Of a DNA stretch of 64,000 nt, positions 16,868 to 25,215 are shown piece after piece. Every line of letters begins with the position of its first letter. Positions within the stretch are counted from its first letter, which is position 1. Position numbers and translations under genes: made by a program. The DNA lies in NCBI RefSeq assembly GCF_017599345.1, contig NZ_JAGFVL010000057.1:62001-126000 (forward strand). The letters run 5' to 3'. Under the pieces are notes generated by a model. The model searched no databases. It worked only from the letters and a program-made list of their open reading frames with translations, and had not been told where the DNA came from. Origin of the DNA: Gracilibacillus suaedae. GTDB lineage: Bacteria > Bacillota > Bacilli > Bacillales > Amphibacillaceae.

Positions 16868-17779
16868 ATGAGAAAAGTATTGGTAGCAAGTATGTTAGCA
16901 GTATTATTAATGATTGTAACAGCATGTGGAGGCAGCAGTTCGGCAGATGGTGGTGAAGTATTTGAATATGGTGCACAGAAAAATACAGATCCTAAAATTA
17001 TGGGGCAAATCGTTAAACTACTGATTGAAGACCAAACAGACCATGAAGTAAACATTACGGAAGATATTCCAGCAAGTCCACAGATTATGAGTGCAATTGA
17101 TCAAGAAGATTTTGATTTTGCCACATTATACTCAGGTGAAGTTTACAACAATCATTTTGATGAAGACCAAGTGGAATATTCAACAGATCCTCAGAAGACA
17201 TTAGAACAAGCACAGAATTTATTCGGTGAAAAACATGATATGAAATGGTATGACTCAATTGGATTCAGTAACCAATACAGTATTGCCGTTAAACAAGCTT
17301 TTGCAGACGAACAAGGGATTGAAACAATGTCTGATTTAGGTCAGGTTGCAGATCAAATAACGATAGGTACAGATAATTCTTGGATTGAACGAGACAATGA
17401 TGGTTATGAAGGTTATAAGAAAGCATACGGTTATGAATTTGCAGATGCAAGAGGGATGGATGTAGCCTTAATGTATACAGCGATCGCAAATGGCGATGTG
17501 GATGCGGTTACTGCCTACACAGTAGATCCACAAATTATTGAATATGACTTAACGATTTTAGAAGATGATCAGAAGTTCTTTCCGCCATATGAGGGTTCGT
17601 TAGTTGCTCGTAATGCCGTTATTGACGAATATCCCGAGGTAGCTGAAATACTAGATTCTATTGTTGGCTTAGTGAGTACAGAAGAAATGACAGAATTAAT
17701 TCGTTTAGTTGATATGGAAGAACAAAGCACGGAAAATGTAGCTCGAGAATTTTTACAAGAAAAAGGAATGCTTGAATAG
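16868..17779 (+). CDS. opuCC: OpuCC-like osmoprotectant-binding lipoprotein
   Basis: A 303-residue lipoprotein: signal MRKVLVASMLAVLLMIVTAC with lipobox VTAC (Cys20). The periplasmic-binding-like body matches OpuAC/OpuCC (ITEDIPASPQIMSAIDQEDFDFATLYSGEV; ANGDVDAVTAYTVDPQIIEYDL). It captures quaternary amines at the outer membrane face and delivers them to the permeases. AGGAGAG lies before the ATG. The mature part is strongly acidic. The specificity-determining aromatic residues cannot be placed with confidence by eye. Confidence 0.9.
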   Translation: MRKVLVASMLAVLLMIVTACGGSSSADGGEVFEYGAQKNTDPKIMGQIVKLLIEDQTDHEVNITEDIPASPQIMSAIDQEDFDFATLYSGEVYNNHFDEDQVEYSTDPQKTLEQAQNLFGEKHDMKWYDSIGFSNQYSIAVKQAFADEQGIETMSDLGQVADQITIGTDNSWIERDNDGYEGYKKAYGYEFADARGMDVALMYTAIANGDVDAVTAYTVDPQIIEYDLTILEDDQKFFPPYEGSLVARNAVIDEYPEVAEILDSIVGLVSTEEMTELIRLVDMEEQSTENVAREFLQEKGMLE

Positions 17780-17792
17780 GATAGGTGATGAC

Positions 17793-18440
17793 ATGAGCTT
17801 TCTTCAAGAACTCGGTCAATACATGCTAGATAACAGTGATTTACTTTTAGAATTAACAATCGAACACATATTAATGGTTATCTATGGCATAGTGTTAGCG
17901 CTAGCCATCGGTATTCCATTGGGGATAATAGCGGCGCGTTTTGAACGCTTAGCACCTTTTATTATTTCGTTGACGAATATCCTGCAACTAATTCCGAGTC
18001 TGGCAATGTTAGCTATTCTCATGCTTTACTTCGGATTAGGTTTTCAAACAATGGTAATTGGACTCTTCTTATACTCTTTAATGCCAATCGTACGTAACAC
18101 CTATGTTGGTATTCGTGAAGTAGATGACAGCATTATGGAAGCTGGTAAAGGATCAGGGATGACACCTTTTCAATTACTTGCCAAAGTGCAATTTCCATTG
18201 TCGATTCCATTTGTTCTGGCTGGATTACGTGTCGCGTCAGTTATTGCGATAGCTGTTGCATGTATCGGACCATATATTGGAGCGGAAGGATTAGGAAAAG
18301 AAATAATTTCAGGAATCAGTTTGCAATCAGAAGTGAAAATTTATGCAGGTGCTATTCCTGCAACACTTTTGGCAATTGTGGCCGATTTAGCATTAGGTCT
18401 TCTAGAGAAAAAGGCCAAGAAAAGAATGGCGTTAGCGTAA
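17793..18440 (+). CDS. opuCD: OpuCD-like osmoprotectant ABC permease
   Basis: A 215-residue six-helix permease, the second pore subunit. The ATG at 17793 follows AGGTG by 6 nt; the in-frame TTG at 17772 overlaps the previous gene and has no ribosome site. The coupling loop is EAGKGSGMTPFQLLAKVQFPLSIPFVLAGL, and IVRNTYVGIREVD is shared with OpuCB. Gene order ATPase-permease-binding protein-permease is that of opuC/opuB. Confidence 0.9.
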   Translation: MSFLQELGQYMLDNSDLLLELTIEHILMVIYGIVLALAIGIPLGIIAARFERLAPFIISLTNILQLIPSLAMLAILMLYFGLGFQTMVIGLFLYSLMPIVRNTYVGIREVDDSIMEAGKGSGMTPFQLLAKVQFPLSIPFVLAGLRVASVIAIAVACIGPYIGAEGLGKEIISGISLQSEVKIYAGAIPATLLAIVADLALGLLEKKAKKRMALA

Positions 18441-18469
18441 GAATTTGAAGAAAAGAAAGGTGGACAACA

Positions 18470-20527
18470 TTGGTTTTTAACATAAAAGATTCACATGAGC
18501 GCCGAGTAAAAAAGGATTTTCCACACCAGGTAAAAAAGCTGGAAAACGTCTGGATTCCGATGTCTGATGGTGCTAAACTTGCTGCAACCATTTGGTTACC
18601 AGAGGATGCAAGAGCAAATCCAGTACCGGCGATATTAGAATATATTCCATACCGTCAAAACGATTTTACTGCAATTCGCGATTCTGTAAGGCACCCGTAT
18701 TTTGCTGGACATGGTTATGCCAGTATTCGAGTGGATATTCGCGGATCAGGTAATTCGGATGGTATTTTGTTAGATGAGTATTTAAAGCAGGAGCATGATG
18801 ATGCATTAGAGATACTAGATTGGATTGGTGAACAAGACTGGTCAACAGGTGCTGTAGGCATGATCGGTAAATCTTGGGGAGGATTTAACAGTTTGCAAGT
18901 CGCAGCCCGGCAGCACCCTGCTTTAAAAACTATTATTACACTATGTTCAACAGATGATCGTTTCGCTGATGATGTACATTACAAAGGCGGAAATGTTCTG
19001 GCGTCCGATATGTTATGGTGGGCATCTACGATGTTTGTGTATAATGCCAGGCCACAAGATCCTGCTGTAGTGGGGGATAGCTGGAGAGAGAATTGGCTAG
19101 ATCGTCTCGAAAATACCCCGCCATTCGTCGAGGAGTGGCTAACGCACCAACGTCGTGATGCGTATTGGAAGCATGGCTCGGTGTGTGAGGATTTTTCTAA
19201 AGTAGATATTCCTGTATTTGCAGTAAGTGGCTGGCAAGATGGGTATACAAATGCGGTGTTCCGTTTATTAGAACATTTGCCGAACGAAAGTAAAGGTTTG
19301 GTAGGTCCGTGGGCACATGAATATCCGGAAGTGGCAACACCTGAGCCAAATATTGGTTTCTTGCAAGAATGCTTACGCTGGTGGGATCAATGGTTAAGAG
19401 GAATTGATACTGGCATTAGAGAGGAGCCTAAGCTCATTTCATGGATACAGGACAGTGAATTACCACAAGTAACCTATGAGAAACGCCCAGGAAAATGGGT
19501 GAGTGATAACACATGGCCCTCAAGCAATGTCCAAATGAAAAAATGGTATATGGAAGGACAGACGATTTCAACAAATCCTGTGGAAAAGGGTGATCAAATC
19601 GTGATTCCGAGTGTACAAGAACATGGACTTTATAATGGTGTATTTTGTCCATTTGGTCAGCCAGGTGATTTACCAGCAGACCAGCGATTAGAAAATGGAA
19701 AAGCGGTCGTATTTACGTCTGATCCGTTAGAAGAAGCAATTGATCTATTAGGACAGCCGAAGCTCTGTGCTGAATTTTCGGTAGATCAGGAAAATGCTTT
19801 TATCGTTGCAAAGGTAAATGACAAAGCACCAACAGGTGAGTCGACCATGATTACTTGGGGAATGTTAAACCTTAATCATCTTGAGTCACATGAACATCCT
19901 CAGAATTTGGAGCGTGGAAGAAATTATCAGGTGACGGTAGATTTAAATGTACTTGGTCAGCAAATTCCTGCCGGTCACTCGATTGAGTTAGTGTTATCGC
20001 CAACGTATTGGCCACAAGCCTGGCCATCTCCAAAACCAGTAAATTTGACAGTGTATCAAAACGAGAACACTTATCTTGCTTTGCCTGTACGTACACCGCA
20101 ACCGGAGGATAGGGATGCTGGTTCACATTTTCAAGTGCCTGAAACAGCTGAAGTAGTAGAAAAAGAGATTCTTCGCCAAGAGAGACGTACACGAGAAGTT
20201 AAACATGATCTCATTAATGGTGTTTGGCAGTTGGAAGATTTCTCTGATGAGGGTGAACGTAAGCTTTTAACCAATGGAATAGAGCACGGTAGCATCAACA
20301 AAAACACATTCTCGATCAAAGAAAACGATCCATTATCTGCTAAGGTAACTTGTGAGTGGGAACTCGTAGTTGGTCGTGACGACTGGCAAACCAAACTAGA
20401 TACTTTTAGTGAAATGACTAGTGATGAAGAGAATTTCTATCTTTTGAATCGTTTAATAGCATTTGAAAATGGAGAAGAAATTTTCCAGAAAGAATGGAAA
20501 AAAACGATAAAGAGAGATTTTCAATAG
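18470..20527 (+). CDS. CocE/NonD-family hydrolase (X-Pro dipeptidyl-peptidase S15-like)
   Basis: A 685-residue alpha/beta hydrolase. TTG start at 18470, 6 nt after AAGGTGG. The catalytic domain (about 20-330) shows the nucleophile elbow GKSWGGF with Ser135, the acid region VSGWQDGY and the catalytic-His region VGPWAHEYP. The C-terminal half (about 380-600) is the PepX_C/CocE jelly-roll lid. Family members hydrolyse esters, amides or X-Pro peptides. There is no signal peptide, so it is cytoplasmic. It lies 29 bp behind the second OpuC permease in the same TetR-controlled operon, suggesting that it acts on an imported quaternary-amine conjugate. That is an inference from position. The natural substrate is unknown. 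Confidence 0.82.
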   Translation: MVFNIKDSHERRVKKDFPHQVKKLENVWIPMSDGAKLAATIWLPEDARANPVPAILEYIPYRQNDFTAIRDSVRHPYFAGHGYASIRVDIRGSGNSDGILLDEYLKQEHDDALEILDWIGEQDWSTGAVGMIGKSWGGFNSLQVAARQHPALKTIITLCSTDDRFADDVHYKGGNVLASDMLWWASTMFVYNARPQDPAVVGDSWRENWLDRLENTPPFVEEWLTHQRRDAYWKHGSVCEDFSKVDIPVFAVSGWQDGYTNAVFRLLEHLPNESKGLVGPWAHEYPEVATPEPNIGFLQECLRWWDQWLRGIDTGIREEPKLISWIQDSELPQVTYEKRPGKWVSDNTWPSSNVQMKKWYMEGQTISTNPVEKGDQIVIPSVQEHGLYNGVFCPFGQPGDLPADQRLENGKAVVFTSDPLEEAIDLLGQPKLCAEFSVDQENAFIVAKVNDKAPTGESTMITWGMLNLNHLESHEHPQNLERGRNYQVTVDLNVLGQQIPAGHSIELVLSPTYWPQAWPSPKPVNLTVYQNENTYLALPVRTPQPEDRDAGSHFQVPETAEVVEKEILRQERRTREVKHDLINGVWQLEDFSDEGERKLLTNGIEHGSINKNTFSIKENDPLSAKVTCEWELVVGRDDWQTKLDTFSEMTSDEENFYLLNRLIAFENGEEIFQKEWKKTIKRDFQ

Positions 20528-20528
20528 T

Positions 20529-20766
20529 AATAAGAGGCTGGAGCAAAAAGCTAATTAAATAGGAATAATCCGAACATTAATATCTAACCACTTCGGCAAA
20601 ACACTTCACTTTCCGTGGGTCATTCAGCTAACTGTGTGGAGAAGAACATTCCAACAATGGATCTTCACTCGTGCTCGTCATGAGAAGTCTGCGTCTTTTG
20701 CCTAGGATAGATTCAGATTGTTCGGATTTTCGTTCTTCTTATTTAGTTATGTTCCATCCTCTTATT
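20529..20766. mobile_element. MITE-like inverted-repeat element (about 238 bp)
   Basis: Both ends begin AATAAGAGG(C/A)TGGA and continue as imperfect inverted repeats for about 45 bp (CTAA..AAATA.GAA....TCCGAACA on each arm). The interior has no gene. It sits exactly between the convergent hydrolase and BCCT genes, and its right end overlaps the BCCT stop codon. It could be a non-autonomous mobile element or a large terminator-like repeat. Confidence 0.5.
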
Positions 20767-22316
20767 TATTGTCGCACATTATAAACCCATGCTTTATCTT
20801 CATCCATCATTCTTTTTGCTGCATATATGGTTAGCAATTGAATGGCGATAATTGGAATTCCCATTAATCCGGAAATGACTTCAAGTGGTGCAAGCCCACC
20901 AATTTGCATGAGTATTAATGCAAGTGTGGTAATTATAGCCGCTACAATAATTCTTAGTTTTCTCGATGGCTCCAGTTTACTCATATCCCGTTTGCTCGTA
21001 TATGCCGCAATGGTGTATGTCGTGGAGTCCAATGTAGTGGTCAGGAAAATCATTGAAACTACGACGAAAGCAATAATGGCAATGCTCGACCATGGTAAAG
21101 AAAGAAGAATTTCAGGTATTGCATTCATTGGATTATTGCCTTCTGTAATATCAAGAACAGGTACTTCACCTGTAAGATAACGTTCCACTCCCAATCCACC
21201 TAAGACACCTGTTGCGATCCAGGAAAGCATGGTAGGCGCCAGTAAATAAGTGAGAATCATTTCCTTGACAGTACGACCCTTAGAAATTTTCGCTGCAAAA
21301 ATACTGTGCAGCATCGCCCATGTAGCACTATAAGCAAACCAGAAGATCATATGGCTTTGTACATGAGTAGTCGTCTCCATGGCGACGGAATCCGTATAAA
21401 AGGACAATTGCAGATAATGTTGAAGCAAATGTCCAACCGTGTCTGTAAAATAATCCAAAATAAAAATACCAGGACCAGCGATTAAAATAAAGATAGCAAG
21501 TCCGCCAGCTAAATACATATTAAATGTACTCAAGCGCTTGATCCCTTTTTCGATACCGAGATAGGCACTTACAGAGAATAGAAAAACCCAAATAATCGTT
21601 ATAATCATGGTAAGGCCAAAGGTAACCTCAATATGTAGCAGTGCTGAAACATTATAGGTAATGATTGGTGTACCTAATCCTAACGTAACAGCAGCACCAG
21701 ATAAGATGCTGACTAAAAAAAGAATGTCTAACACTTTTCCTCCCAGGCCATCGGTGAATTTATCGCCGAAAATGCAACGACATGCTTCTGAGATGCGCAT
21801 CAACGGTCTTTTCTTAACATGGATAATGTATGCCATTGCTGGAGCTGCCATCACAAAGATTGCAAAAACTTGAAAGCTCCATAAGAACATACTATAGGCA
21901 TTTCCCCATAAAAGTGCTTCTTGCGATTCAGGGCTTACACCGAAAGGAGGGTCCAACGCCACCTGTGTCCACTGGACCATCCCTGTTCTCATAATGGTGG
22001 AGCCAACACCCATTGCAATCAAGATCGATGCATACTCAAACATAGTAAATCTCGGTTTTTCATTTGGATTCCCAAGCACTACTTTTCCGTATTTGGAAAA
22101 TGATAAATATAACCCGGCTACTACCAAAATAAGCGCATACCAAATATACCCCCAACTGAAAACATCTACAATTTTATCAAATATAGTATTCAGCAGATTT
22201 AATGATTCAGATTCGTAAATAGAAAAAGGAATGCTAATCATAATGATGAAAAGTAAGGATGGAATAAAGATTTTATGATCAATTAAATGCCAATCTTGAC
22301 CAGTTCTTTGTTTCAT
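20766..22316 (-). CDS. Divergent BCCT-family transporter
   Basis: A 516-residue transporter with 12 hydrophobic helices and the betaine/carnitine/choline transporter fold. Its MKQRTGQDWHLIDHKIFIPS start and the TM8 region FWFAYSATWAMLHSIFAAK-ISKGR align with the BCCT signature (W-W-x-x-W ... ISRGR). Several of the Trp residues that form the quaternary-amine cage are replaced, and the Gly-rich TM3 motif reads GVGSTIMRTGMVQW. It may therefore carry another substrate. GGAGAG precedes the ATG. It faces the OpuC operon convergently, so the two may serve related solutes. Confidence 0.8.
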   Translation of the reverse strand: MKQRTGQDWHLIDHKIFIPSLLFIIMISIPFSIYESESLNLLNTIFDKIVDVFSWGYIWYALILVVAGLYLSFSKYGKVVLGNPNEKPRFTMFEYASILIAMGVGSTIMRTGMVQWTQVALDPPFGVSPESQEALLWGNAYSMFLWSFQVFAIFVMAAPAMAYIIHVKKRPLMRISEACRCIFGDKFTDGLGGKVLDILFLVSILSGAAVTLGLGTPIITYNVSALLHIEVTFGLTMIITIIWVFLFSVSAYLGIEKGIKRLSTFNMYLAGGLAIFILIAGPGIFILDYFTDTVGHLLQHYLQLSFYTDSVAMETTTHVQSHMIFWFAYSATWAMLHSIFAAKISKGRTVKEMILTYLLAPTMLSWIATGVLGGLGVERYLTGEVPVLDITEGNNPMNAIPEILLSLPWSSIAIIAFVVVSMIFLTTTLDSTTYTIAAYTSKRDMSKLEPSRKLRIIVAAIITTLALILMQIGGLAPLEVISGLMGIPIIAIQLLTIYAAKRMMDEDKAWVYNVRQ

Positions 22317-22390
22317 ACTAACTCACTCTCCTTCTATTTTTTTGCGGGTACAATAATGAGTTACCACATATATGGAAAATTAAACAAAGA

Positions 22391-22416
22391 AAGGATACGA
22401 ACTATTCGTATCCTTC
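22391..22416 (-). terminator. Terminator of nrdDG
   Basis: AAGGATACGAA/TTCGTATCCTT perfect 11-bp stem with a 3-nt loop, followed on the minus strand by TCTTTGTTT. Confidence 0.85.
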
Positions 22417-22418
22417 CA

Positions 22419-23072
22419 TTACACATATTGAAATTGATTTAAATAATAAGGAACATCACTTTGAAAATAGCTCTTTCTTCGTTCTACATAATCACGAATT
22501 TCATCAAAAAAGATTTCAGCTAGAATCGGATATTTTACAGTTCGCACCTGGTCCAGTGGTGAATTGTGTTGAATGACGACATCAATACTATCCAACAGAT
22601 TTTCAATTAATTGCTGGTTAGGCTTAATCCCCATCACATCATGGAAAATGTTTTGATCCTCCTTTGGATCTAATACATGATATGGAAGCTTCATATCGAT
22701 ATGAATACCATCCACTAGGCCTTCTGCAATCAATCGTTTGAGTTTTGTATTATATACGCCACAAGTTGTCACAATAATTTTTCCGTTAAAAATGGTGCGA
22801 ACTTGATGCAGTAAATCTATAATATCCTCTATTTTATCGATTAAAAATTCTCCCCCACTAAACATAACAGCATCAAACAGAAAGCCGCTTTTCTCTAAAT
22901 AAGCATAGAGATCTTCTTTAGTTTTATAGTTTTTCGGTTTATTGGCAATAATTTCATCATAATTGTGACAGCCATAGCAATGAAGCAGACAGCCAGATAA
23001 AGAATGTATCAGTAATGTTGTATGGTCGGGCAAGTCTTGAAATGTGCGAATAAAACGGTTATAAAACTTCAC
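22419..23072 (-). CDS. nrdG: Anaerobic ribonucleotide reductase activase
   Basis: A 217-residue radical-SAM protein that installs the glycyl radical on NrdD using a [4Fe-4S] cluster and S-adenosylmethionine. The cluster motif is C-x3-C-x2-C in SGCLLHCYGCHN (about residues 29-37), followed by MFSGGEFL (the SAM-binding GGE) and ITTCGVYN-like and GIHIDMKLPYH segments. It overlaps nrdD by 4 bp (ATGA), indicating translational coupling. It is longer than the usual 155-180 residues, with an extended C-terminal third. It is therefore intermediate in size between NrdG and PflA, but its partner identifies it. Confidence 0.88.
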   Translation of the reverse strand: MKFYNRFIRTFQDLPDHTTLLIHSLSGCLLHCYGCHNYDEIIANKPKNYKTKEDLYAYLEKSGFLFDAVMFSGGEFLIDKIEDIIDLLHQVRTIFNGKIIVTTCGVYNTKLKRLIAEGLVDGIHIDMKLPYHVLDPKEDQNIFHDVMGIKPNQQLIENLLDSIDVVIQHNSPLDQVRTVKYPILAEIFFDEIRDYVERRKSYFQSDVPYYLNQFQYV

Positions 23073-25012
23073 GAATGAACAACTTCTTCTATAGTTTCTT
23101 CCTTCATTCGTTTGCGTACATTCCAGTCATGGCGTCTTGCTTTCGACCAGAAATTATATTTCCCTTTGTAATAACCTTTTTCATCAACATTAATATTATT
23201 GCGAGCAATCATTTTTAAATAACCAATCACACGGCTAAATGAAGCAATATCATGGGAGCCGCATGTCGGGCATTCTTGGACATTTTTCGCATCCTCTGCT
23301 ACCATTTTTTGCCCACAATCCATACATGATGTAATGGTTGGTGTTAATGTGATATAGTTAATCGGTTTTTCAAAAATTTTATCCAAATAGCTTACCAATT
23401 TTTCGGGTGTTACTTTTGATTCCAAGAAATGGTGCAGCACACTTCCTGAAGTAGCATAGCCTTGGAACTCTGCACTGTTTTCTAATTGATCTAAGAAATC
23501 ATCCTCTGAAAAAGGCGTCATACAACCACTGGTAAGGTAAGGATTTTCACCTTCTCCTTGTGTGAAAATATTTTTGTTGTGAGCCTCTGCCCACTTCTGA
23601 TCATGTCGTGCTAATTTAATCGCAGCATTCTCAGCAGGTGCATACTCAATACCACATGCCACTTTATCACGCACAATAAACTCATTAACTATCTCAGTCA
23701 TATACTGCATTAATTCATGTGCAATTAGCTTACCATTAGTATCGTTGATTCCTTTCTGGTAACCGATATTGATAAGTCCCTCATTCATTCCTGTGATTGC
23801 AAATACATTAAAATAGTTTCTTAGATTATGATTATACGAGAAAAAGGTAGGGAAAAGTTCTTTATTTTGTTCTAACCATTTTCGTTTTGCCATATGCGCT
23901 TCTTGCATTACTTCCATATATTCACGCATTCTCTTTTTGACAGTATCGATATCGTCGCCAAACTCTAGTAACAAGCGGTTGATATTAAGATTTAGAACCT
24001 GCACAGCTCCTGTGGAACCGGTCGAAGAACCAAAGACACCACCACCAGCTTTTGATAAGGTTTCAAGATTTATTTGTAACCTGCAACAGAGACTGCGACT
24101 GACTTCGGGATCTTTCGCCTGAATCGTTGGATTTAATGCTTTATAATAAGGATCTTCAAAAGGCTTCGTCTTAAAGTTCTCAAAATAAACACCACCCCAG
24201 TTATACATTTTATCGAGTAATTCCAGAAATAGTGGGTTATGATAATTAAAGTCATCATCGATTTGTACAGTCAGTAGTGGAAAGGTGAATGGAATACCAT
24301 CACTTCCAGTTCCTTCACTCATCACATCGATAATCGCTTGATTAATGCGATCAAAATAATGAGAAGGAATATCTGAATACTTGATAGAGAGCGGTTCTCC
24401 ACCAATTACAACATATTCATCTTTTATTTCTTCAGAAGGTTTTCCGAATTCCAATGTAATATTAGAAAAACTACTCTGTGCGCCTGATCTTAATGGCATA
24501 TTCAATTCCCAAATTAAACTTTGAAAAAGCTGTTTTAATTCATCTTGATTGTATGTAATATTGTGATTTTCCTCCTCCTGGAGATAGGAAGCGGCTATTG
24601 TTGAGAGCTGCGCAAGCATGACAGCCCCTGATACTTGTTGCGAAATAAGTGTAACCACATTGCTGAAATGTCTAAGTAGAATTGATAATCGTTTTGTGGG
24701 TCTAGACGTAATCATATTTTTCGCAAGTGATGGAATACCTTTCATCGCAATATCCCGACAGCTAATCGATACACAATACGGTGCGAGTTGTTTGTCATGA
24801 ACATAGACAATACCCTCATCATATAATTCCTTTATTCTTGGAGGAAGAATATGCTGAAAAAGAAACTGCTCCTCCGCATGATTAGTTAAATTGTGCCTAA
24901 GAAGTGGAAGCGAATATACATAATTACTATTCTCCCTTTTTAAATAATCAGCTTTTTTATCATCTTCACTGGATGTAAACTTCTTGATAATCTGCTCTGT
25001 ATTCTGAAACAT
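23069..25012 (-). CDS. nrdD: Anaerobic (class III) ribonucleoside-triphosphate reductase
   Basis: A 647-residue glycyl-radical enzyme making dNTPs without oxygen. It has core motifs of the ten-stranded barrel (CCRLQINLETLSKAGGGVFG; VLNLNINRLLLEFGDD), a C-terminal Zn site with two CxxC pairs (CMDC ... CPTC, about 569-590) and the glycyl-radical loop RVIGYL (Gly near residue 606). The N-terminus goes straight into the catalytic domain and appears to lack the ATP-cone that regulates most NrdD proteins, which also accounts for its shorter length. Transcribed with nrdG from a promoter carrying NrdR boxes and an Fnr-like site. Confidence 0.92.
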   Translation of the reverse strand: MFQNTEQIIKKFTSSEDDKKADYLKRENSNYVYSLPLLRHNLTNHAEEQFLFQHILPPRIKELYDEGIVYVHDKQLAPYCVSISCRDIAMKGIPSLAKNMITSRPTKRLSILLRHFSNVVTLISQQVSGAVMLAQLSTIAASYLQEEENHNITYNQDELKQLFQSLIWELNMPLRSGAQSSFSNITLEFGKPSEEIKDEYVVIGGEPLSIKYSDIPSHYFDRINQAIIDVMSEGTGSDGIPFTFPLLTVQIDDDFNYHNPLFLELLDKMYNWGGVYFENFKTKPFEDPYYKALNPTIQAKDPEVSRSLCCRLQINLETLSKAGGGVFGSSTGSTGAVQVLNLNINRLLLEFGDDIDTVKKRMREYMEVMQEAHMAKRKWLEQNKELFPTFFSYNHNLRNYFNVFAITGMNEGLINIGYQKGINDTNGKLIAHELMQYMTEIVNEFIVRDKVACGIEYAPAENAAIKLARHDQKWAEAHNKNIFTQGEGENPYLTSGCMTPFSEDDFLDQLENSAEFQGYATSGSVLHHFLESKVTPEKLVSYLDKIFEKPINYITLTPTITSCMDCGQKMVAEDAKNVQECPTCGSHDIASFSRVIGYLKMIARNNINVDEKGYYKGKYNFWSKARRHDWNVRKRMKEETIEEVVHS

Positions 25013-25049
25013 TGATCAACTCTCCTTTTAGTATGATGAATAGAATGTA

Positions 25050-25097
25050 ACACAATATGTAGTGTTGTTAAGTGATTTTTATCACAATATATAGTTT
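25050..25097 (-). promoter_or_regulatory. Tandem NrdR boxes with an overlapping Fnr-like site
   Basis: Two NrdR-like boxes read on the plus strand as ACACAATATGTAGTGT (25050-25065) and TCACAATATATAGTTT (25082-25097). They are 32 bp apart, about three helical turns, as NrdR pairs usually are. Between and partly inside the second lies AGTGATTTTTATCACA (25071-25086). On the minus strand this is TGTGA-N6-TCACT, matching the Bacillus Fnr consensus. This predicts induction without oxygen and dATP/ATP-responsive repression. Confidence 0.78.
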
Positions 25098-25189
25098 TGA
25101 TAGGTGTTGCAAATAAATGCGGAAAGTTGCAAGTAAACCGTGCAAGTTACAAGCCAAAAGTCTTGAGTTAATAAATCATGAATAACAAC

Positions 25190-25215
25190 GGAAGGACACC
25201 TGATTAGGTCCTTCC
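25190..25215 (-). terminator. Terminator of the NERD gene
   Basis: GGAAGGAC/GTCCTTCC 8-bp stem around the stop codon, followed on the minus strand by GTTGTTATT. Weak T-run. Confidence 0.55.
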
